Origin: Akkermansiaceae bacterium
GTDB lineage: Bacteria; Verrucomicrobiota; Verrucomicrobiia; Verrucomicrobiales; Akkermansiaceae
Assembly (NCBI GenBank): GCA_023300205.1
Contig: JALZVD010000312.1
Span: 1 to 11,864, forward strand
Length of the DNA stretch: 11,864 bases
Direction of reading: 5' to 3'
A program made the position numbers and the translations under genes. Positions 6,393-11,864 of this stretch are shown here, piece after piece. The notes beneath the pieces were generated by a model. The model saw nothing but the letters and a program-made list of their open reading frames with translations. It was not told where the DNA came from and ran no database searches. The first letter of the stretch is position 1; each line of letters starts with the position of its first letter.

Positions 6393-6980
6393 ATGTTCCA
6401 CACACACCGCCGTATGTTCACCCTCATACTAACCCTACTTAGCCTCTCTATACTCACCTCATCCGCTAAATTTGAACAGATCTTACTACCCATCAATGAA
6501 AACAACAAAAAAGTTTCATTCACCCTATTTCACTTTGATAACTCTAAAAAAGTAACCCTAGTAGATGTTAAAAATCACATAGGTGACAGCGTTACCAGCA
6601 TCAAAGCAGAAGCCGCTGTATCTGCCTCTATACCTCATCTCACATTCAAAGCAGACCAACTTGTATTCACAAACAACACTCCCTATTTCATCCAAGATCA
6701 AAAACTCCACAGCTCCATTAAATCAACCAGTAAACACAAACACACATTCATCCTCACTGACAAATCAAGCCAACACGCAATCGGCTACGCTTCAAACATG
6801 AGTGACAAAGAACTAGCATTCGCAATCAAATACTACCTACTCTCCAGCAAAGTTACACTTACCTCCGCGGTCATTCTAGACTCAGGTAATCAATGCGGGT
6901 TCTACAAACACAAAGGTCAATACACCCCCTACTACCTAAAAGAACTCAAGAAACCAGCAAAAGCACTCATCATTCAGTAA
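6393..6980 (+). CDS. Exported, catalytically degenerate paralogue of the upstream glycosidase
   Basis: The product is 195 aa with a signal peptide (RR, hydrophobic 9-22, SSA cleavage site near residue 25). The ATG at 6414 (Met8) would also leave a working signal peptide. By eye the mature part aligns over its whole length with the preceding glycosidase. VSFTLFHFDNSKKVTLVD (41-58) matches the start of that domain, TFILTD...AIGY (118-132) matches SFIATD...CIGH, TSAVILDSGNQ (157-167) matches TTALNLDGGRS, and KKPAKALII (186-194) matches NKPVRNFLIL. The NAGFF motif is replaced by VSASI, the conserved Arg by His117, and DGG by DSG. A stretch corresponding to QSGPML is missing. It therefore looks like a non-catalytic relative, perhaps a binding or accessory subunit. 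A decaying duplicate is the alternative, but the frame is intact and the signal peptide is kept. Confidence 0.7.
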   Translation: MFHTHRRMFTLILTLLSLSILTSSAKFEQILLPINENNKKVSFTLFHFDNSKKVTLVDVKNHIGDSVTSIKAEAAVSASIPHLTFKADQLVFTNNTPYFIQDQKLHSSIKSTSKHKHTFILTDKSSQHAIGYASNMSDKELAFAIKYYLLSSKVTLTSAVILDSGNQCGFYKHKGQYTPYYLKELKKPAKALIIQ

Positions 6981-6986
6981 ACTTCA

Positions 6987-8726
6987 CTACAGCTTTAGCC
7001 AAGCCTCCACCTCGGCTAAATTCTTCGTATTCACCACATCTTCCTTAGTCAGCCAGCCTTTCCTCGCTAACCTCACCCCATAGGATAAATACTGTAACTG
7101 CTCAGCTCTATGAGCATCCGGGTTAATACTACACTTCACACCCTTCTCCTTTGCTTTTTTCCAATAACGCCAGTCCATATCCAATCGCATCGGATTACAA
7201 TTTAGCTCGATCACCGTCCCTGTCGCTACAGCGCAGTCTATAATCTTGTCCACATTCACCGCGTAGGGATTACGCTTCAGCAATAAACGCCCTGTAACAT
7301 GCCCCAGCATCGTCACATACTCGTTCTCCATCGCACTGATGATCCTCGCCGTCATCTCCTTCTCAGGCAACGTGAACGCATTATGCACAGACGCCACACA
7401 ATAATCTAGCTGCTTCAGAACATCATCAGGAAAGTCCAGACTCCCATCCTTCAAAATATCAACTTCAGAACCAGCCAACAATTTAAACTTACCATCCCAC
7501 AGAGGATCCTCATTCAGCTTTCGTATTTCAGCCACCTGCCTCAACAACCTGTCAGCATAAAGACCATTAGCCTGAAATGATGACTTACTATGATCTGCTA
7601 TACCCAGATACTCCAGCCCTATGTCGATCGCAGCCTCTGCCATCTCCTCCAGACTATTCCTCCCGTCAGATGCCGTCGTATGGTTATGGAACGTCCCTCG
7701 TAAGTTCTCTAACTCCACCAGCTTAGGTATCTCTCCCCTCTCCGCAGCCTCTATCTCACCCCTATTCTCACGTAATTCAGGTGGAATGTAATCCAGTCCC
7801 AGAGCACGGTAAATATCCGCCTCATCCTCTACCACCGGTAACTCCACGCTCTCATCCTCACCCTGGAAATCATACTCATTCAGTGACCACCCCTTCTGCT
7901 TCGCACGCCTACGCATCTCCACATTATGCTCCTTACTCCCACTGAAATACTGCAAAGCAAACGGATACGCCGTATTTGATACTGCTCGTAAATCACACTG
8001 CAACCCGTCATCTAACCTAATCGACACCTTCGTATCTCCACACACAATCACCGAGCTAACCTCATCCAACTTACTAAAATACTCCGTCAGCTCTGCCGGC
8101 CTGTCCGTAGCGACTAAAATATCTATATCATGCAGAATCTCCTTAGACCTCCTATAAGAACCAGCATGAGTACACCGCAGTGTCCCAGGATGCTCTCTGA
8201 CATAATCTAACAACGTCTCAGCCATCACAGACACACTCCCCAACCTAAAATGACTCGCAAACTTCTCCTTCAGCTCGATCGCTTCCAGAATCTTCACCAC
8301 AGTCTTCGCTCCAAATCCACTCAACCTCGCAACCTCACCATTCTCACAGACTTCCTTCAGCCCAGTTACAGAATCCACACCCAACTTATCGTAAAGAGCC
8401 TTTATCTTCTTCGGACCCAGTCCTGATAAATCAAATAAAGCAAACAACCCCTCCGGAAACTCCGAACGTAACTCCTCATAATACGTCATCTTCCCCGTCT
8501 GCACCAGCTCAGTCACCTTATCCTGTAGCGCCTTGCCAAATCCCTTCACCCCACCCAGATTACCCTCCTTAGCCAGAGCGATCACATCCTCCTCCACATT
8601 CATCACAGCCTCTGCACCATTCCTATAAGCTCGCGTCTTAAAGATGTTCTCACCCTTCAACTCTAGTAAAAGTGCTATTCCCTCTAAAATCTCAGCTACA
8701 TCTTCACGTCCTATTTCCATAACCAT
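6987..8726 (-). CDS. polX: DNA polymerase/3'-5' exonuclease PolX (family X with PHP domain)
   Basis: The product is 579 aa from the start chosen here. An N-terminal helix-hairpin-helix/8-kDa region (about 5-160) contains KGENIFKTRAYRNGA and two HhH turns, VKGFGKAL and LSGLGPKKI. The polymerase palm follows, with GSYRR (189-193), DID (200-202) and Asp245 in CDLRAV as metal ligands. The C-terminal PHP domain (from about 340) keeps HNHTTASDG (His347, His349), ADHS (His380), SEVD (Glu421), SVHNA (His448), GHVTGR (His476) and NPDAHR (Asp537, His539). Family members fill short gaps in base-excision repair and use the PHP site as a 3'-5' exonuclease. Both active sites look intact. I chose Met at 8726 because TGAGG lies six bases upstream and homologues begin close to it. 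An ATG at 8747 would add seven residues, and one at 8720 would remove two. The gene is divergent from the exported-protein/recQ pair. Confidence 0.95.
   Translation of the reverse strand: MVMEIGREDVAEILEGIALLLELKGENIFKTRAYRNGAEAVMNVEEDVIALAKEGNLGGVKGFGKALQDKVTELVQTGKMTYYEELRSEFPEGLFALFDLSGLGPKKIKALYDKLGVDSVTGLKEVCENGEVARLSGFGAKTVVKILEAIELKEKFASHFRLGSVSVMAETLLDYVREHPGTLRCTHAGSYRRSKEILHDIDILVATDRPAELTEYFSKLDEVSSVIVCGDTKVSIRLDDGLQCDLRAVSNTAYPFALQYFSGSKEHNVEMRRRAKQKGWSLNEYDFQGEDESVELPVVEDEADIYRALGLDYIPPELRENRGEIEAAERGEIPKLVELENLRGTFHNHTTASDGRNSLEEMAEAAIDIGLEYLGIADHSKSSFQANGLYADRLLRQVAEIRKLNEDPLWDGKFKLLAGSEVDILKDGSLDFPDDVLKQLDYCVASVHNAFTLPEKEMTARIISAMENEYVTMLGHVTGRLLLKRNPYAVNVDKIIDCAVATGTVIELNCNPMRLDMDWRYWKKAKEKGVKCSINPDAHRAEQLQYLSYGVRLARKGWLTKEDVVNTKNLAEVEAWLKL
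6994..7020 (+). terminator. Hairpin just past the glycosidase pair (weak terminator candidate)
   Basis: TTTAGCC (6994-7000) pairs with GGCTAAA (7014-7020) around a 13-base loop and is followed by TTCTTCG. It starts 14 bases after the stop codon at 6980 and lies inside the last codons of the convergent polX gene. The loop is long and the tail is not a clean T run, so the match may be chance. Confidence 0.25.
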
Positions 8727-8732
8727 ATTCAA

Positions 8733-8737
8733 CCTCA
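8733..8737 (-). promoter_or_regulatory. Ribosome binding site for polX
   Basis: On the minus strand TGAGG ends six bases before the ATG at 8726, a normal Shine-Dalgarno distance. It decides between three close in-frame starts. It stands out because nearly every other gene in the window has no comparable purine run. Confidence 0.45.
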
Positions 8738-8768
8738 CTCTCTCCATAAATCAAAACAAATATCAGCA

Positions 8769-8797
8769 TTGCCAAGCCATTACCTCTAGTTTATAGC
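8769..8797 (+). promoter_or_regulatory. Candidate promoter giving a leaderless or near-leaderless transcript
   Basis: TTGCCA (8769-8774, five of six) and TATAGC (8792-8797, four of six) are exactly 17 bases apart. With the usual distance from the -10 box, transcription would begin at about 8804, the first base of the ATG. On the opposite strand TTGGCA overlaps the same -35 box (8775-8770), so the divergent polX promoter may share it, although I find no convincing -10 for polX. Confidence 0.42.
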
Positions 8798-8803
8798 TCA
8801 CAC

Positions 8804-9349
8804 ATGTCCGTTTTACTAACATCTATACTCACTCTCGTTTTGTGCCTTAGCACCATGACCAGGGCTAATCAGCTCATTGCTGGCATCAATTACGGAGATG
8901 ACCTTCAAGCTGTCACCAATAAACTAAAATCAAGTAAACTAGTCACATCTAAAATCTCCAAAAACCTATTGAGTAGAACGGACATCAATGGATCATTCAC
9001 CACCGCCAATAAACTAGCAGGAATGAAGTTCAAACTCTTCTTCGACTGGGCTGAATCAGGCAACTTAGAGCAAGTCACCTACCGTTCCTCAGCACTCCCT
9101 TCATCAGACTACAACCACAAGCTCAAGTCATCATGGAAGCGTGCAATCACCGTCCTCACATCCATCTACGGAAAAGCTAGTAACTTAGGTGATTTCCCGC
9201 CTAAAAGCAAGCTCGCTCCAGGAGCCATCGAGTTCTCACACGAATGGAAAATCAACAACGGATACATCTACCTAGGAGTCGGACAAGAAACCAAAAGCTT
9301 CACACTCAACATCAGATTCTGTGAGTTTTCACTCACCGCACATCAATAA
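8804..9349 (+). CDS. Small exported protein of unknown function
   Basis: The product is 181 aa and I do not recognise the family. It begins with a clear signal peptide (hydrophobic 3-16, likely cleavage after TRA at residue 21). The mature part, about 160 residues, starts with an INYGDDLQAVTNKLK segment (29-43), which resembles the opening helix of many small periplasmic alpha/beta proteins. Alternating hydrophobic strands follow, such as MKFKLFFDW (74-82), LEQVTYR (88-94), NGYIYLGVG (152-160) and FTLNIRF (166-172). The protein is basic and Ser/Lys-rich with a single cysteine in the mature part (Cys173). It is read from the same strand as recQ, 12 bp upstream of it, and the two may form one unit, but a secreted protein is an odd partner for a helicase. 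The ATG at 8804 is the only start that keeps the full signal peptide. Confidence 0.75.
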   Translation: MSVLLTSILTLVLCLSTMTRANQLIAGINYGDDLQAVTNKLKSSKLVTSKISKNLLSRTDINGSFTTANKLAGMKFKLFFDWAESGNLEQVTYRSSALPSSDYNHKLKSSWKRAITVLTSIYGKASNLGDFPPKSKLAPGAIEFSHEWKINNGYIYLGVGQETKSFTLNIRFCEFSLTAHQ

Positions 9350-9351
9350 CC

Positions 9352-9359
9352 TATATAAA
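9352..9359 (+). promoter_or_regulatory. TATATAAA box immediately before recQ
   Basis: The 12-bp gap before recQ contains TATATAAA ending two bases before the ATG at 9362. It could be a -10 element for recQ itself, but no good -35 lies at the right distance, and the position would put the start inside the first codons. It may simply be an AT-rich, unstructured initiation region that helps translation without a Shine-Dalgarno sequence. Confidence 0.2.
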
Positions 9360-9361
9360 GC

Positions 9362-11302
9362 ATGCAGTCGCCACATCAGGCACTTCAGAAATACTTTAGC
9401 CTCTCAGAGTTTCGCCCCGCTCAGCTTGAAATCATCGAGCACGTAGTCGCCGGCAGAAACACCCTCGCTACCCTCCCCACTGGATCAGGGAAATCTCTCA
9501 CCTTCCAGCTCCCCTCATTCCTCCTACGTACCCACGGCACCACCATAGTCATTTCACCCCTCCTCTCCCTGATCCGTGACCAAGTCCAAAAGCTCCAGCA
9601 ACAAGGCATCAACGCCTGCCAAATAGACTCCACACTCACCGCTCAAGAAAGGCAGCACAATCTAACAGAACTCCAAGCAGGCAACATCCAGCTCCTCTAC
9701 ACCTCCCCAGAAACACTAGGAAATCCTCAACTCCTAGACATACTCAAACAAATCGACATCTCCCTAGTCGCCATAGACGAAGCCCACTGCTACTCAGAAT
9801 GGGGCCACAGCTTCCGCCCCTCCTACCTCTCCCTCCCCCTACTTACTCGCGCCATTCAGCCCCACGCAGTCCTCGCACTCACTGCCACCGCTACAAGAAA
9901 AGTCGCCTCAGACATTCGCAAAGCCTTCCGTATCAAAACTCCTCAGCATATCTCATCCTCCCCCAGACGGAGCAACCTCAGTTACACCATCATCCCCTCA
10001 GAGGATCAACAACGACCAGACCACCTCTCTAACATACTCGCCAAACATCAACACCTCCCCGCCATCGTCTACGCCATGCGCCAAGAGCAATGCGAGGAAA
10101 TTGCCCACCACCTCTCATCCAACGGACTACGTGCCAAATCCTACCACGCAGGCATGTCATCTCAGTCACGTAAAACCATCCAGGACGACTTCCTAACAGA
10201 CAAAACCCAAGTCATCGTAGCCACCATCGCCTTCGGCATGGGAGTCGATAAATCCAACATCCGCTCCATTATCCACTACCACCTACCCAAGTCTCCAGAA
10301 GGATGGATGCAAGAATCCGGCAGAGCAGGCAGAGACGCACACCCTGCCCACACATACCTCCTAGCATGCCCCGCAGACATCATCCCACTAACAAACTTCA
10401 TCCGCGCCAGAGAATTAGACGAATCCTCCATCCACCGACTCATCACCACCCTCACATCTCAGGGAAAAACAGCCACCATCCAGCCCTACCACACCCGAGT
10501 CAACCTAGGAATGCTCACCTCCACCCTAGACGTCCTTCTCGCCAAGCTCGAACTCCTCAAGATCACCAAATACACCCACACCACTTGGCGCTACATCAAG
10601 ATGAACGTCCTATACGGCAGAACCTTCAACTTAACAGACTACCCTAAAAAACACCATAAAGCACTCACCCACCTCATCAACATGAAAGGCTTATACGACC
10701 GCTATGACCTACATGACGCACCAACAGACTTCGGCGTCCCAGCAGAAAAACTCTACCAAACCCTCCTAGAAATCAAACACTCAGGCGAATGCTACATGCG
10801 CTTCTCCGGCTGGCAAAAACACTACAAAATTCTCAAACCACTAGACCCTGAACAAGTCAACGCCCTCACCGCCAACATCTACTCATACCACCAAGACCAA
10901 CTCACCCACGACGAACTCCGCCTAAAAGAAGTCCAGCGCATCGCCACCACTCGCGCCTGCATCCCCGTCCAATTTGAAAAATGGTTCTCCATCCCCAAAG
11001 CCCAGCTCACCCCCTGCAACAACTGCTCATCCTGCAACGGCGAAAAACGCCCCACCAAGCTCAACAAAAAGCCACCCGCTAAAAGATCACCCATCACTGA
11101 TGAGCAACTCGCCACCATCAAAGAATTTCTAACAAAAAAGAAAAAATACATCCACACCCCCGCCCAGCTCACCTGCGTCCTCTGCGGCATCGGCACACCC
11201 TACATACGCCACTACCGCCTCCACTACCATCCCATTTTCAGCACCTTCCAACACCTCCCATACGATGAGATCCACCCATACTCCATCGCCCTCATTGATT
11301 AA
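9362..11302 (+). CDS. recQ: RecQ-family ATP-dependent DNA helicase with C-terminal zinc site
   Basis: The product is 646 aa, a 3'-5' superfamily 2 DNA helicase of recombination and repair. The core (about 1-345) has motif 0 FRPAQLEII (17-25), Walker A TGSGKS (40-45), motif Ia VISPLLSLIRDQV, DEAH (139-142) followed by the RecQ aromatic loop SEWGHSFRP, TATAT (174-178), IVYAMRQ (235-241), YHAGM, VIVATIAFGMGVDK (284-297) and QESGRAGRD (317-325). Then come some 185 residues with winged-helix-like character, and only after these the zinc cysteines Cys533, Cys552, Cys555 and Cys558. E. coli RecQ has the zinc site right after the core. I recall the later position in some other bacterial RecQ-like proteins. 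After a basic linker (562-577) a short C-terminal domain (580-646) includes TPAQLTCVLCGIGTP. The coding strand is extremely C-rich. No Shine-Dalgarno precedes the ATG. Confidence 0.93.
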   Translation: MQSPHQALQKYFSLSEFRPAQLEIIEHVVAGRNTLATLPTGSGKSLTFQLPSFLLRTHGTTIVISPLLSLIRDQVQKLQQQGINACQIDSTLTAQERQHNLTELQAGNIQLLYTSPETLGNPQLLDILKQIDISLVAIDEAHCYSEWGHSFRPSYLSLPLLTRAIQPHAVLALTATATRKVASDIRKAFRIKTPQHISSSPRRSNLSYTIIPSEDQQRPDHLSNILAKHQHLPAIVYAMRQEQCEEIAHHLSSNGLRAKSYHAGMSSQSRKTIQDDFLTDKTQVIVATIAFGMGVDKSNIRSIIHYHLPKSPEGWMQESGRAGRDAHPAHTYLLACPADIIPLTNFIRARELDESSIHRLITTLTSQGKTATIQPYHTRVNLGMLTSTLDVLLAKLELLKITKYTHTTWRYIKMNVLYGRTFNLTDYPKKHHKALTHLINMKGLYDRYDLHDAPTDFGVPAEKLYQTLLEIKHSGECYMRFSGWQKHYKILKPLDPEQVNALTANIYSYHQDQLTHDELRLKEVQRIATTRACIPVQFEKWFSIPKAQLTPCNNCSSCNGEKRPTKLNKKPPAKRSPITDEQLATIKEFLTKKKKYIHTPAQLTCVLCGIGTPYIRHYRLHYHPIFSTFQHLPYDEIHPYSIALID

Positions 11303-11306
11303 AAAC

Positions 11307-11831
11307 CTACTTCACCGTCTCATTTACATTTCTCTGAATTACAGAAACAAAGTCAGTCCATGAACCACCCGTAATATCAGATCCTTCAATAGGGATATAG
11401 TAAAATAGGTGTTTCTGAGGATACAGCAGTATTCCCTTATCTACGCATCTATACTTAACAATACTCTTCCACTTAGACTTCGCTTCATCATTATCAGTCC
11501 GCATCTCATAACCATCTTCTCTCGCAATAAACACAGCATTAATCAACTTCTCTTTCCCCGCAAAAACACGCTTCACTGACCTACTAACATAGATCAATTT
11601 ATTCATTACATAAAACACTCCCATCGTAAAAATAAAACAATGATAGAACAGAGATAATCCTGAATTATCCTTCAAAAGCAGGATACCTCCAAGCAAAATC
11701 AAAATGACCCCCGCAAAAAAGATAAGCCATCTCCTATACTTGAAACGTATATTATAACCTTCAGATACCCCAACCTTCATTACATGAGGCGTCAGCTGAT
11801 AACTCACCGCTATTTCTTTCTCTTCATCCAT
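11307..11831 (-). CDS. YcxB-like two-TM membrane protein
   Basis: The product is 174 aa. After a short cytoplasmic N-terminus (1-33) there are two hydrophobic helices at about 35-53 and 59-82, then a soluble domain with the sequence features of the YcxB family (PF14317-type): EDGYEMRTDNDEAKSKW (105-121), then KGILLYPQKHLFYYIP (132-147). The family's function is not known. The fold suggests a membrane-anchored PH-like domain facing the cytoplasm, which is an inference. The start codon at 11831 is preceded by AGG at four bases and AGGGAA further up, a better ribosome site than most genes here have. It converges on recQ with only four bases between the stop codons. Its promoter, if separate, lies beyond the window edge or in the last 33 bases. 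The product could also be the second gene of a unit running in from the right. Confidence 0.78.
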   Translation of the reverse strand: MDEEKEIAVSYQLTPHVMKVGVSEGYNIRFKYRRWLIFFAGVILILLGGILLLKDNSGLSLFYHCFIFTMGVFYVMNKLIYVSRSVKRVFAGKEKLINAVFIAREDGYEMRTDNDEAKSKWKSIVKYRCVDKGILLYPQKHLFYYIPIEGSDITGGSWTDFVSVIQRNVNETVK

Positions 11832-11864
11832 AAAACCTACTTCCCTAACAACGTCCCATCACTC

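Noticed and set aside
10303..10647. A 114-codon open frame rich in His, Pro and Arg inside recQ
   Set aside because: This composition is what an alternate frame of C-rich coding DNA gives. The recQ frame carries all helicase motifs here.
10879..11196. A 105-codon minus-strand frame opposite recQ
   Set aside because: It is Trp/Phe/Ser-rich with no family features and lies antisense to the conserved zinc-binding end of recQ.
9352..11302. RecQ-like helicase as part of an anti-phage defence system
   Set aside because: Its neighbours are an exported protein, polX and a YcxB-like gene. No nuclease, sensor or other defence partner is present, so a repair role is the simpler reading.
11328..11350. 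Possible hairpin TTTCT...AGAAA past recQ as a terminator
   Set aside because: Pairing needs bulges or leaves only a few A-T pairs, there is no T tract, and it lies within the coding end of the YcxB-like gene.

Overview
This window reads as ordinary chromosomal DNA of a Gram-negative-type bacterium, most likely from the Verrucomicrobiota/PVC group. That placement is an inference. It rests on the MJ0042-type zinc-ribbon membrane protein, whose N-terminus resembles ones I remember from Verrucomicrobia, on the Gfo/Idh oxidoreductase of a cysteine-cluster subfamily common in those groups, on exported proteins with signal peptides, and on the near absence of Shine-Dalgarno sequences. The + strand is strongly C-rich and G-poor whichever way the genes run, so the asymmetry looks replication-linked.

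Layout. Positions 1-54 are probably the last 17 codons of an upstream gene. A MutT-like Nudix hydrolase (86-487) follows and overlaps a phosphoserine phosphatase (484-1131) by an ATGA junction. The 3-dehydroquinate synthase gene aroB (minus strand, 1124-2212) converges on it, and the two coding ends overlap by 8 bp. After a 156-bp divergent gap comes a zinc-ribbon, three-TM protein with a helical C-terminal region (2369-3958). A tRNA-Leu(UAA) gene (4020-4103) and a Gfo/Idh/MocA oxidoreductase (4168-5421) come next.

Positions 5509-6980 hold two adjacent exported proteins. The first is a lipoprotein with an intact phosphodiester-glycosidase (NAGPA/DUF2233-like) domain. The second appears to be a shortened, diverged paralogue that has lost the conserved active-site residues. 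The family X DNA polymerase PolX (minus strand, to 6987) converges on this pair and is divergent from a small exported protein of unknown function (8804-9349). That gene is followed after 12 bp by a RecQ-family helicase (9362-11302), which has its zinc-binding cysteines near the C-terminus instead of directly after the helicase core. A YcxB-like two-TM protein (minus strand, 11307-11831) closes the window.

The genes are mostly housekeeping: nucleotide-pool sanitation (MutT), serine and aromatic amino-acid synthesis (SerB, AroB), tRNA, and DNA repair (PolX, RecQ). I see no insertion sequence, integrase, CRISPR array, toxin-antitoxin pair or recognisable defence island. There is no gene-free stretch longer than 160 bp. 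The points most worth a second look are the degenerate glycosidase paralogue, the RecQ domain order, the strand-linked composition with one gene that departs from it, and the signs of non-Shine-Dalgarno or leaderless translation.
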